64,000 nucleotides of DNA from Hydrogenophilales bacterium (lineage in GTDB: Bacteria; Pseudomonadota; Gammaproteobacteria; Burkholderiales; Eutrophovitaceae), in contig CACOJS010000008.1 in assembly GCA_902627495.1 (NCBI GenBank), positions 19,253 to 83,252 on the forward strand. The letters are read 5' to 3'. Of this stretch, positions 45,016 to 53,795 are shown in pieces (within the stretch, counting starts at the first letter, position 1; each line of letters starts with the position of its first letter). Under the pieces are notes generated by a model. The model ran no database searches, had not been told where the DNA came from, and worked only from the letters and a program-made list of their open reading frames with translations. Made by a program: the position numbers and the translations under genes.

Positions 45016-46158
45016 ATGATAATGAGATTTCTCTATTTATTTGTTGTCGTAATTATTTTTGCTGGTTGTTCTGAAAAACCGACAACATATGTTTTAGATT
45101 TGAATGAGACCGCTAGAATTTTGTCAGGAGAAGAAAATAAGATAATTTGTGGGTTTAATTCTATTTTGCTCACAAAAAACTACCTTCAGGCGTTAAGAGA
45201 TGGAAAAACAAAGGAACTCGCCGCTGAGTTCTTCGATATCTCCCATCAACCTACTGAGATTGACCTTTATAAGGGTAAGATTCATTGGGTTGATTTAGAT
45301 CGGGACACTGATTTGAAGGATAATCAAACGACATTGGTGGGCATTGGGGAGGGAGAGCAGGGTCCTATTGACGCCCTGTTTTCAATTCTTTTATCGGATG
45401 ACCGATTAATTCTCAGTTGGGAGAATATAAAGACTGGTGGTCAAAAGGATGGAACTTCTTGCGATTTTGTTTTCGTTCAAGAAACCACAATTGGGAGTGA
45501 TCAAGAAATTAAAAGCGGTTTGAATGATGAGAGACAGGAAAATGGCGAGATTTCACCAGACATTGCTGGTAATGTTCAGAAATCGATTGAAGAGGATAAT
45601 ATCGTCAGTACCGAAAGTAGTTTAGTCAGTGAAATCGAAGAGGATAATATCGTCAGTACCGAAAGTAGTTTAGTCAGTGAAAATGAATTACTGCCAGGTG
45701 TCAGAGGCGATCTTCCCTCCGCGCCAGTAAGTAGTGCTGAGACCAGGGGTGATAGTGAATCTTTGGGCATGGACGATGAATCTACTGTTACCGAAAATAA
45801 GACCGAGGGACCCACTCCTCTTAATGCTCTTAATATTAGAAATAACCTTTATTATGATTCTGAAGATAATCTCTTTACCGGTGTTATTACCCACAAAACA
45901 GTTCTGGAGGGGGACGTTTACCCAAGCACAATTACAGGAGTAATAAACTCGGGTAGAAAAGATAAGGTTTGGAAGTATTTAGATAACAACGGAGTTACTC
46001 GAAAAATAGAAAATTATTTTCAAGGAAAATTGGGTATTACAGAATTGTTTGACCCTAAAGGCAATCTCACTTACAAAGAAGATTGTAGTGAAGTTGCTAA
46101 CGACGGGCCATGCCCCGTATTAATAGATGTTGAGGGAGAGTTTGAAGAAGAATTTTAG
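45016..46158 (+). CDS. Lipoprotein with internal 16-aa repeat and YwqK-like C-terminus
   Basis: 380 aa. Lipobox IFAGC with Cys18 or so. The N-terminal domain (about 25-160) is mixed alpha/beta and not recognised. A low-complexity acidic linker (about 165-260) includes EEDNIVSTESSLVSE twice in tandem. The last 110 residues carry the YwqK-like pattern NLYYDSEDNLFTGVITH, GKLGITELFDPKGNLTYKE, similar to the MORN-variant proteins elsewhere in the window. A surface or periplasmic role at the outer membrane is likely from the lipobox. Confidence 0.75.
   Translation: MIMRFLYLFVVVIIFAGCSEKPTTYVLDLNETARILSGEENKIICGFNSILLTKNYLQALRDGKTKELAAEFFDISHQPTEIDLYKGKIHWVDLDRDTDLKDNQTTLVGIGEGEQGPIDALFSILLSDDRLILSWENIKTGGQKDGTSCDFVFVQETTIGSDQEIKSGLNDERQENGEISPDIAGNVQKSIEEDNIVSTESSLVSEIEEDNIVSTESSLVSENELLPGVRGDLPSAPVSSAETRGDSESLGMDDESTVTENKTEGPTPLNALNIRNNLYYDSEDNLFTGVITHKTVLEGDVYPSTITGVINSGRKDKVWKYLDNNGVTRKIENYFQGKLGITELFDPKGNLTYKEDCSEVANDGPCPVLIDVEGEFEEEF
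45589..45683 (+). repeat. Tandem 48-bp repeat inside the lipoprotein linker
   Basis: Two nearly identical 48-bp units (starting at 45589 and 45637) each code for EEDNIVSTESSLVSE plus one residue. The second ends at about 45683. Being in frame and almost perfect, it indicates a recent duplication and may vary in copy number. Confidence 0.85.
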
Positions 46159-46270
46159 ACACTGAGGGAACTGAAATTGAGTGTGAAACACAATAAATCG
46201 ATTTCCTTTGTCTAGTCGTCACTTATCTGCATACTCCTCTTTTAGTATTCAACTTGAATACCCAAAAATA

Positions 46271-46635
46271 ATATACTGCCTATGAAAAACTAAATCACCT
46301 TTTGTAATCTATAAAGTAAGATTCATTTACCTGTAAGATTTTACCCCTACCCTCTTTTTCTACTGATTTCCTGTTTCAATTCCTTGAATATCCTGTTCTA
46401 TGTTTTGATGCTCTCCAGTGATTCGGTCTGTTTCACTAAACATTCACTCTCAATATCAAATCGCAGGAAAGGAAAAGGAATATCTAACTTGAAGTCCTCT
46501 TTCGCACTAACGCACTCCTCATACGATTTTTGTGAAGGTTCGTTCGTCATCTTCTTGGGTGCTTCACCCGTTCCAAAACATCAATTGCGTTATGTGTATT
46601 TCAATGAAGTGAGAGTATATGTTATCCTTGACGAG
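46271..46635 (-). pseudogene. Degraded copy of the small exported-protein gene at 47905-48120
   Basis: The plus-strand text of about 46271-46574 is a clear direct repeat of about 47783-48086. On the minus strand the mature part remains open for some 57 codons ending in a stop at about 46399-46401: GEAPKKMTNEPSQKSYEECV, then SAKEDFKLDIPFPFLRF, ending SIKT. Further upstream the start has become TTG and the signal-peptide region contains in-frame stops and a deletion relative to the intact copy. The mature part differs at about a quarter of positions. A plus-strand open frame over the same bases (46384-46770) is antisense to it for its first half. Confidence 0.72.
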
Positions 46636-46891
46636 AATGAGCGATATGCAGGGCAGGCGTCCAGTACTATGAGAAAAGAACTTTGTGAAGATTTGCCGAA
46701 ACTTTGGATCATTATTGTTAAGCCATATTTAAAAACATATATCCAAGAAGTTCATGAAAGTATGCGTTAGCAACTGTCCCCAATGCATTGCCAATTCTTT
46801 ACACATAGGAATTAAGTTAATCAAAGAATGCATTAGATTAAAATAACAACGATGTTGGTTCAATCTATTATTTTTTAAGGAGCATGTAAGT

Positions 46892-47740
46892 ATGAAGCGT
46901 ATTTATGAATTTGCTCGCAAACCAGCTATGCGAAATTATACAATTTCAGACCTTCAAGAATTAAAAATAACGGGCAAAAAGCTATCCATGGCAAATCCTC
47001 AAAATGCTGATGAAATCAGAGCCTGCAAAGATGCAGGCATTGATTTATTTGTTTGTGGGATGGAACAAATAGATGATGTTCGTTCTATTGCACCAAATCA
47101 TTTCTGCCGTGTGGGTTCAAGATGGGCACAATTTGGTTCAAACGAAGAGCTAATGGCTGATGCATTTGAAGCAATGCGCCGTGGGGCAGATATGTACTAT
47201 ACTTTACGTTCGCTTAACGCAGTAGAGATGATGACACGCGAAGGTATACCAGTGCAGAGTCATATCGGGCTCATACCTACTTTTAGCCATTATTGTGGTG
47301 GATTGCGTGGTTGGGGCCGTAAAGCAGATGAAGCTATGAAAATTTTTGAAACACTAAAACGAATGGAAGATGTTGGCATTATTGCGGTAGAGGCGGAATG
47401 TATCGCAGAAGAAGTGTTAGAAACTGTAAACAAAAAAACTTCTATTGTTACCTTTTCATTAGGCTCAGGAATGGCGGGTGACGTTATTATGTCATTTGTT
47501 GCTGATGTTTGTGGTGAAGCTAGTGAAGAGGAAAAATCACCCAAACATGCTCACAATTTTGGCAATGTTGGACGTTTACATAAACAGATTCACGACGAAC
47601 GTGTTGCTGCTCTGAGTCAATTCCATAGCGAAGTAGTCTCGGGTAACTTCCCTTATCAGAAAAACAACATCACAATGCTAGAGGGGGAAAAAAATAAGTT
47701 TCTTGAAGCTATCGATAAATGGAGTCCTACCCACCAATAA
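46892..47740 (+). CDS. Divergent PanB-like (ketopantoate hydroxymethyltransferase fold) protein
   Basis: 282 aa. The pattern fits PanB of the PEP-mutase/ICL-like TIM barrels: GIPVQSHIGLIP (about 117), CGGLRGWGRKADEA, AVEAECIAEEVLE near 165, a GSGMAGDV loop, KHAHNFGNVGRLH and a final SGNFPYQKNN. PanB adds a methylene group to 2-oxoisovalerate for pantothenate. Here the family's Asp-Ser metal-binding pair (DSLG) is replaced by CGMEQ, so activity may differ. A good SD (AAGGAG) is present. It sits between two copies of a small exported-protein gene and has no panC neighbour. Confidence 0.65.
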   Translation: MKRIYEFARKPAMRNYTISDLQELKITGKKLSMANPQNADEIRACKDAGIDLFVCGMEQIDDVRSIAPNHFCRVGSRWAQFGSNEELMADAFEAMRRGADMYYTLRSLNAVEMMTREGIPVQSHIGLIPTFSHYCGGLRGWGRKADEAMKIFETLKRMEDVGIIAVEAECIAEEVLETVNKKTSIVTFSLGSGMAGDVIMSFVADVCGEASEEEKSPKHAHNFGNVGRLHKQIHDERVAALSQFHSEVVSGNFPYQKNNITMLEGEKNKFLEAIDKWSPTHQ

Positions 47741-47904
47741 TGGGCTCAAGTCAAAGTAACGAGATTTTTCTCTAAAAAATAACATACCACCCACCAAAAA
47801 CTAAATCACCTTTATAAGTCTACAGGTGCAATAAGTATCCAGAGACAAATGTAGATCCCCCTTTTTCTACTGATTTTCTTTTTCACTTTCCAGCATATCG
47901 TGTT

Positions 47905-48120
47905 CTATGTTTTGATACTCTCTGGTGATTCGGTCTGTTCCACCACACATTCACTCTTAATCTCAAATCGTAGGAAAGGAAAAGAAATGTCTAACTTGAA
48001 GTCCTCTTTCGCACTCATACACTCTTCATAAGATTTTTGCGGTAGTTCCATCGTCATCTGCTTGGGTTCTTCACCCTCTGCCACAAATATTGTCGCAATC
48101 ACTATTAGGATATATTTCAT
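47905..48120 (-). CDS. Small exported protein (intact copy)
   Basis: 71 aa from the ATG at 48120. A short signal peptide (KYILIVIATIFVAEG) is followed by a mature region of about 55 aa with two Cys (YEECMSAKED and KSECVVEQ), suited to one disulfide. A longer reading to 48213 is possible only from a TTG and is not preferred. A seven-G tract lies about 25 bp upstream of the start on its strand. A decayed copy is at 46271-46635. Function unknown. Confidence 0.62.
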   Translation of the reverse strand: MKYILIVIATIFVAEGEEPKQMTMELPQKSYEECMSAKEDFKLDISFPFLRFEIKSECVVEQTESPESIKT

Positions 48121-48230
48121 ACTGCACTCAACACTCTTTGAACCACCCCCCCTATTGATTTTCAACTTATCTGCAATCTTACGGATACCCAGTCCGTCTT
48201 TCGAGGATTTCAAAAGTTAATTAAACTTCT

Positions 48231-49307
48231 TCATTCACCCACAAAACCAGGCCAAGTTCCCATATATTCTATAAATTTCTCGCTTAGCCCCTCTTGGATT
48301 AAATGAGATCTAGGAGCTGGAAGTTCTATAGGCACAAAATCGGGATTTTCCATCACTCTTTGAGGAAAATCATGATGGAGAATAGCTGCCCTTCCAATAG
48401 TTACAAAATCAACTTTATTATTAAGAACTTCATGTACATTTTCACCTGATTTTATTTTTCCCGCTACGGTTAACTGAACATCTTTAAAATCAAGTTCTGT
48501 AAAATGCTCAAGTAAATTCTTTCCTTTATGCTCTTCTTCTACAGGTTCTTTAAAGGAATCCCAAAGTGACATATCTAAAAAATCTATTTTGTTAGTATCG
48601 ATTAGTTTTTTACATACTTTCTTTATTTCTCCCAATTTAATTCCAAATCTTTCTGCAGATAACCTAACTCCTAGTAAAAATTCAGAACCGCATTTATCCC
48701 TGATACCATCAACTATCTCAAAAATGATTCTGGATCTATTTTCTAAGCTCCCTCCGTATTCATCATTTCTTTTGTTGATATTGGAACTTAAAAATTGACA
48801 CAAAATATAGCCATGAGCCCCATGAATTTCTGCACCTTCATACCCTGCCTTTTTTGCTCTAACTCCGGCTTCAATAAAGTCATCTCTTAATCTTTTGACC
48901 TCATCAAGTGTTAAAGCTCTTGAGTTAGTCTTCTCATCGTCTGAAGGACAGACAGGCTGTTGACCTATAATATCCTCGGGTGACCTCATCCCAGCATGGT
49001 GTAATTGTGCAACGGCTAAACTTGCATGAGATTTAATTTCATCAGTTAATCTTTTTAATCCTTCTATGTGTTGATCACCAAAAATGCCTAATTGGCCTGA
49101 AAATCCTTTACCAATAGCTTGGACATGGGAAGCACAAGACATGGTTAGCCCAAAATTTCCTTTGGCTCTCATGGTTAACCAATTAAATTCATCGTCCGAT
49201 AGTACTCCATTTTCATGGCTCTGCTTATTAGTTAGTGGAGCAAGCATAAATCTATTTTTCATAGACAAGCCACAAGGAAACCTAATTTCATCTTTTAAAT
49301 TTTTCAT
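48231..49307 (-). CDS. Old Yellow Enzyme-type NADH:flavin oxidoreductase
   Basis: 358 aa FMN TIM barrel. MKNRFMLAPLTNKQSHENG at the start, AVAQLHHAGMRS near 102 (FMN contacts), the substrate His pair in GYEGAEIHGAHGYILCQFLS near 158-176, NKRNDEYGGSLENRSRI near 178 and the phosphate-binding VTIGRAAILHHDFP near 312. OYE enzymes reduce activated C=C bonds or aromatic precursors using NAD(P)H. Single gene. Confidence 0.9.
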   Translation of the reverse strand: MKNLKDEIRFPCGLSMKNRFMLAPLTNKQSHENGVLSDDEFNWLTMRAKGNFGLTMSCASHVQAIGKGFSGQLGIFGDQHIEGLKRLTDEIKSHASLAVAQLHHAGMRSPEDIIGQQPVCPSDDEKTNSRALTLDEVKRLRDDFIEAGVRAKKAGYEGAEIHGAHGYILCQFLSSNINKRNDEYGGSLENRSRIIFEIVDGIRDKCGSEFLLGVRLSAERFGIKLGEIKKVCKKLIDTNKIDFLDMSLWDSFKEPVEEEHKGKNLLEHFTELDFKDVQLTVAGKIKSGENVHEVLNNKVDFVTIGRAAILHHDFPQRVMENPDFVPIELPAPRSHLIQEGLSEKFIEYMGTWPGFVGE

Positions 49308-49614
49308 AATATTACTTCGGCTTAAAGGGAATTTACTCTGAAATCTATTATTTATAAGTTTTAAAAAAATTATTAACTTTGCATATATTATAATTATTTA
49401 GGGTAACTTAGTGGCATATAACTTTATTGAGCTTCTCTCTCAAAACTCTTCGATCTCTTGGGTTGTTAGTTGCTCTATCACCGTGAACTCTGGGTACTAT
49501 ATGAAAATCCCAACAAGTCCACTCAGTTGTTTTAGCTCATAGCTTTCAAGGAATACATCATCTTATAGGAATAGTTTTGAGGTAATTCTATAAAACATTA
49601 ACAATTTTGTCCGT
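49308..49614. other. 307-bp gap between the OYE gene and a cyclase gene
   Basis: No gene or structure recognised. It holds the OYE promoter and the 3' end of the cyclase transcript. Confidence 0.4.
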
Positions 49615-51543
49615 CTATTCCCACCCATACTCTCTGAACACTGGCAACCAGGTTTCCAATTGAACCTCTCGATTCCATACGTCGTGCCACAGCCAAGAAA
49701 AGTTTTTTATTTCATCAGGGCCATAGAGCTCTTTGGCTTTTTCTAAATAAGGTCTTGCTTCCGACGTATTGCCCAAGTAGTGGTGGGCCAATCCCATTGC
49801 GGTATTCCAAAAGTGAAAATCAGGTGATGGTACGACTTCCATCGCGGCTAATACTTTGTCCCATTCTCCTGTGTTTAAATACGCTTCTGCCAGACCATAA
49901 TTATCAAAACTGAGAGTGCTTATCTCATCGAGCTTATTCGCCTCTTGTGCCCGTTCAAGGCCCCAGTAAAGTCTTTCGCAGGCTTGATCATCGATGCCGT
50001 ACTTTTCCTTAATAGACGGGGGACTTTTACACCCCGATCCTGATATTGCTGCCGGATATGAAACATGCCCCACTGTATAGGCATCATTCGGAGCAAGCTC
50101 GTACGCTTTCCGGGCATTTCTCATCATCTCCGTCCAACTCCTCGTATAATGAGCAAGTTCCGCACGAGTTGCGTATGCCCTAGCAAAGTTTTTGTCTAGG
50201 CGAATAGCCGTCTCTACGGCTTCAACCGCTTCACTTAAACCTTCTTTGGAAATAGGCTGATAATGCGGTGCGTAAAGGGCGTAACCCCATGCTACCATGT
50301 GTCCCAACAAGTGCCACGCCTCTTTATAATCTGGATCGTCGATTACCGCTTGGCGTAAACATTTTAGTCCACTGGCATGCATGTCTGGACTCAAAATTTT
50401 AAAATATTGTCCGCGCACAAAATTAACGCATTCATAAGCACTAAGATCTGTAGTTCCTTTAATAGAGACATTTTTGGCAACCTCTTGTGCTAAAACAGCT
50501 CCGTTGCCAACCAGCGAATCAATAAGTCCACTAACTATCTCATCCTGAAGTGCAAAAATATTTGCTGCACTAAATGCTCTATCGTATTTCTCGGACCAAA
50601 CAGTACTCATGCTGTGAGCATCGACCAAACTGATAGAAATCCTTATGGTATCTCCTCCTCTTCTTAGACTGCCACTCAGTATGTAGCGAGCATTGACCTT
50701 CTTGGCCAATGTCCTTTGGTCTTCTGGTATCTCATTCAATGTAAGTACATTCAGTTTAGCCGCAGCCGCTGAAAGGCCCGCAGTCAAATCCTGCGTTACA
50801 CCTATACCTAAGTTTATTGTGGCCTGATCACCAGTCTGTGTATCCAGTGGAACAATTACGATCTTATTGGTTCCTGAGGATTCACTGTCAATCCCGACGA
50901 AATTATTTAATAGGACATATGTCATCAGGACCAACGATGCTACAATCGCCCCAATCAACATCCGTTTGTTTTTTGATGACTCTCCACTTGCAGCCTTAAA
51001 CTTATTTGGATTAACCGTTCCAAATCGTACATCCGCATAGTACACCCGAACCGGCTCCTCGATATTCTTTAAATTCTGCACCCCTTTATCAATAAACGCA
51101 CACTTTACTTTGCCTTTTACCGTCGAATGAACTGCCTCAGAAATACAAATACCTGAAGGGGGTGCTATCCCTTCTAACCGTGCCGCAATGTTCACCCCGT
51201 CGCCTAATAAATTCTCCCCATCAATCGTAACGTCCCCAATGTTCACTCCCATACGGAACTCTAGTCGCTCGTCTTCGGAAATCCCCTTGTTGTGGGATGC
51301 TACTTTTTCCTGTATCTCAATCGCCGTCTCCACCGCACCAAGCGTCGTTGGGAACTCAATCATGAAGGCGTCACCCGCCGTATTGAATATGCGACCACCT
51401 TTGTCTTTTGATACCGCCTCAATAATGCCTTGGCATCGTCTTAGCTGCTCAACCGTCGCCGCCTCATTCTTACTCATCTTGGATGAATAACCGACGACAT
51501 CCATCGCCAGAATGGTCGCTAATTTTCGTTCCTGCTCAGCCAT
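49615..51543 (-). CDS. Class III adenylate/guanylate cyclase with TPR C-terminus (third paralogue)
   Basis: 642 aa. Same plan as the gene at 105-2051: cyclase domain 1-170 with AMDVVGYSSKMS, GDAFMIEF, FRMGVNIGDV and DGVNIAARLEG; a membrane segment near 194-212 (LIGAIVASLVLMTYVLL); a TolB-like stretch (IVIVPLDTQTGDQATINLGIG, in parts); then TPR-like helices. The transition-state Asn and Arg are kept, so it should be active. It is isolated, divergent from the ABC importer 295 bp away, which makes a functional link possible but unproven. Confidence 0.88.
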   Translation of the reverse strand: MAEQERKLATILAMDVVGYSSKMSKNEAATVEQLRRCQGIIEAVSKDKGGRIFNTAGDAFMIEFPTTLGAVETAIEIQEKVASHNKGISEDERLEFRMGVNIGDVTIDGENLLGDGVNIAARLEGIAPPSGICISEAVHSTVKGKVKCAFIDKGVQNLKNIEEPVRVYYADVRFGTVNPNKFKAASGESSKNKRMLIGAIVASLVLMTYVLLNNFVGIDSESSGTNKIVIVPLDTQTGDQATINLGIGVTQDLTAGLSAAAAKLNVLTLNEIPEDQRTLAKKVNARYILSGSLRRGGDTIRISISLVDAHSMSTVWSEKYDRAFSAANIFALQDEIVSGLIDSLVGNGAVLAQEVAKNVSIKGTTDLSAYECVNFVRGQYFKILSPDMHASGLKCLRQAVIDDPDYKEAWHLLGHMVAWGYALYAPHYQPISKEGLSEAVEAVETAIRLDKNFARAYATRAELAHYTRSWTEMMRNARKAYELAPNDAYTVGHVSYPAAISGSGCKSPPSIKEKYGIDDQACERLYWGLERAQEANKLDEISTLSFDNYGLAEAYLNTGEWDKVLAAMEVVPSPDFHFWNTAMGLAHHYLGNTSEARPYLEKAKELYGPDEIKNFSWLWHDVWNREVQLETWLPVFREYGWE

Positions 51544-51838
51544 AATTCTCTCCCAAAGCCCATTGCACTTTTAAGATCTTTTTATCAAATAATAATACCC
51601 TGATTACTCGGAGAGGTAAAAGATAAATACGAGGGGGATTGTTTGAGCAGATTAATTAATATATCGATTGTAGCTAATGAAAATAACAAATAGAGGGGGC
51701 GTCCCTGGGTGAGCCTAAATCCAGATGGGTCTAAAAACTAGAGTGCTATTAAGTGTGAGGTGATGCTTAGTAATAATGTTTAGGAAAGTCTGATAAGATC
51801 ATTGCTATCTTATAACAGATCTTCTCACGGGGGGGTAG

Positions 51839-52801
51839 ATGCAAGGGTATTTCTTGCGTAGGATCTTAGCCGTAATTCCGACGCTTTTTTTTGCCAGTAT
51901 TATAGTTTTCATGGTCATAAGGACTATACCCGGTGATGCTGTTGATTTGATTATAAAAAGCAGTCCTTTTATGGAAGATAGTGCAGAAGTTAGAAAGCAA
52001 ATTGAAGCTGATCTTGGATTGGATCAGCCTGTCCATATCCAATATGTGGAATGGGTGAGTGATATAGTACTTCGTGGAGATCTAGGCAACTCCATACTGA
52101 GAGAGACTCCAGTTAGTGAAGAGATCAAACAAAGGCTTCCCGTGACTTTTACAATGGGAACCCTTGCAATTATTTTTGCGTTGATAATTGCAATCCCAAT
52201 AGGTGTATATTCAGCATTGAACCAAGACACGATAGCGGATCACGTGGGACGAAGTTTTGCAATTTTAGGATTAGCAATCCCCAGCTTTTGGCTGGGAACA
52301 ATGGTAGTGATCATTCCGGCAATTTTGTGGGGTTGGACTCCACCAACTCGATTGCTTCCGTTCACAGATGCTCCCTTTCGCTATCTAGTGGTATTTCTAA
52401 CGCCAGCTGCGATCTTGGGAGCTTCTCTTGCAGCTGTGACCATGCGGATGACTCGGACTATGATGTTAGAAGTGCTTCGGCAGGACTATATTCGAACGGC
52501 ACGCGCCAAAGGATTGAAGGAAACTTTAGTAGTCACTCGACATGCCCTAAGAAATGCGCTGATTCCTGTGGTAACACTTGTTGGACTCTTTCTTCCTTAC
52601 GTTATTGGTGGCACAGTCGTACTGGAGCGAATTTTTGATCTTCCGGGTGTAGGCCAATTATTGCTTCTCGGGGTAATGGATAGAGACTATCCGGTAATCA
52701 CAGGCATCTTCCTGATGATTGGAATTTTTGTGATCATAGCAAATCTGCTGGTTGACCTAAGCTATGGTTTACTAGACCCCAAAGTTAGAAATCAAAATTA
52801 G
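51839..52801 (+). CDS. Peptide/oligopeptide ABC transporter permease (DppB/OppB type)
   Basis: 320 aa inner-membrane protein with six transmembrane helices. The family opening YFLRRILAVIPTLFFASIIVF and the EAA-loop region TARAKGLKETLVVTRHALRNAL (in part) are clear, as is FDLPGVGQLLLLGVMDRDYP at the end. It forms the channel with the next gene. It starts an operon dppB-dppC-SBP-dppD-dppF. Start choice: the ATG at 51839 is preceded by seven G (51829-51835) plus TAG, a short-spaced SD. Confidence 0.9.
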   Translation: MQGYFLRRILAVIPTLFFASIIVFMVIRTIPGDAVDLIIKSSPFMEDSAEVRKQIEADLGLDQPVHIQYVEWVSDIVLRGDLGNSILRETPVSEEIKQRLPVTFTMGTLAIIFALIIAIPIGVYSALNQDTIADHVGRSFAILGLAIPSFWLGTMVVIIPAILWGWTPPTRLLPFTDAPFRYLVVFLTPAAILGASLAAVTMRMTRTMMLEVLRQDYIRTARAKGLKETLVVTRHALRNALIPVVTLVGLFLPYVIGGTVVLERIFDLPGVGQLLLLGVMDRDYPVITGIFLMIGIFVIIANLLVDLSYGLLDPKVRNQN

Positions 52802-52807
52802 AAAAGT

Positions 52808-53719
52808 ATGATTAATAAAATCTCTTTATTTTTCGATGAAAAGAAACAATTTAATGAATCAAGATTCATTCGTTTTTGCATTCGTCTATTCAAAGAAAAA
52901 CCGCTAGGTGCTGCAGGAGCTGTGATTTGCGTACTTTTTATGCTGACGGGAATTTTTGCAGACTTTATTGCGCCTTACGGATTTAACGACATTAATCCAC
53001 CGGATCGATTGCAGCCTCCATCGTGGACTTATTTTTTTGGTACTGATCAAATTGGAAGAGATGTTTTTAGCCGAATAGTCCATGGAGCTAGAACATCAAT
53101 GATAATTGGATTATCGGTCGCATGTATTTCAATCTTTATATCAATTGTATTGGGAGTTACTTCGGGATATTTCGGTGGGAAATTTGACATGCTACTGCAG
53201 CGGATTGTTGATGCTTGGATGAGTTTTCCTGATCTAGTTGTAGTTATAGTTGCAGTATCAGTTTTAGGTCCCGGTTTGTGGCAAGTAATTCTAGTTTTAA
53301 GTCTCCTCTACGGAATTGCGGGTTCGAGAATCGTGAGAGGTGCTGTATTAGCTGTTAAAGAAAATGATTATGTGAATGCAGCTGAATCTATAGGAGTTTC
53401 AACGTTTAGAATACTCATTAGACATATTATTCCGAATATTCTTGCCCCTGTTAGCGTGCTCTTCACGACTAGGTTAGCAGCAGTTATATTAGTCGAGGCA
53501 GGTCTTAGTTTTCTGGGATTGGGAGTCCCTCCTCCGGAGCCTAGCTGGGGAAGTATGCTTAGTTTTGAAGGAAGAAGTTATATGTTTCAAGCACCGTGGT
53601 TAGCCATCGTACCGGGCATTGTTATTACCATTGTTGTCTATAATATCAACATGTTTGGCGATGCAATTCGAGACTTGCTTGATCCAAGGATGCGAGGATC
53701 TGGTGGACAAAAAATGTAG
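52808..53719 (+). CDS. Peptide/oligopeptide ABC transporter permease (DppC/OppC type)
   Basis: 303 aa. Family features: PLGAAGAVICVLFMLTGIFADFIAPY near 32-57, FGTDQIGRDVFSRIVHGARTS near 76-96, EAA loop YVNAAESIGVSTFRILIRHIIPN (about 190), and SFLGLGVPPPEPSWGSML. Six predicted helices. It follows dppB by 6 bp. A nine-codon open frame lies between it and the binding-protein gene. Confidence 0.9.
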   Translation: MINKISLFFDEKKQFNESRFIRFCIRLFKEKPLGAAGAVICVLFMLTGIFADFIAPYGFNDINPPDRLQPPSWTYFFGTDQIGRDVFSRIVHGARTSMIIGLSVACISIFISIVLGVTSGYFGGKFDMLLQRIVDAWMSFPDLVVVIVAVSVLGPGLWQVILVLSLLYGIAGSRIVRGAVLAVKENDYVNAAESIGVSTFRILIRHIIPNILAPVSVLFTTRLAAVILVEAGLSFLGLGVPPPEPSWGSMLSFEGRSYMFQAPWLAIVPGIVITIVVYNINMFGDAIRDLLDPRMRGSGGQKM

Positions 53720-53765
53720 CTACAGTAAAAAGAAAAATAATAGAACATTAATAAGGGAGAGTAAT

Positions 53766-53795
53766 ATGAAGATGCTGAGGCATGTTGACAAATGA
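53766..53795 (+). CDS. Nine-residue leader peptide overlapping the binding-protein start
   Basis: ATG at 53766, sequence MKMLRHVDK, stop TGA at 53793-53795 sharing ATGA with the ATG of the next gene at 53792. A strong SD-like AAGGGAGAG lies just before it, whereas the downstream ATG has none of its own. It may couple translation of the binding protein to this minicistron. It is too short for a homology claim. Confidence 0.5.
   Translation: MKMLRHVDK

Noticed and set aside
46384..46770. 128-codon plus-strand frame beginning at TTG
   Set aside because: Its first half is antisense to a duplicated minus-strand gene whose codons explain the sequence. The second half (about 46590-46770) has protein-like composition but no start of its own and no recognised family.
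48121..48213. Longer N-terminus for the small exported protein
   Set aside because: It would need a TTG start and would bury the signal peptide behind 31 basic residues; the ATG at 48120 is better placed.
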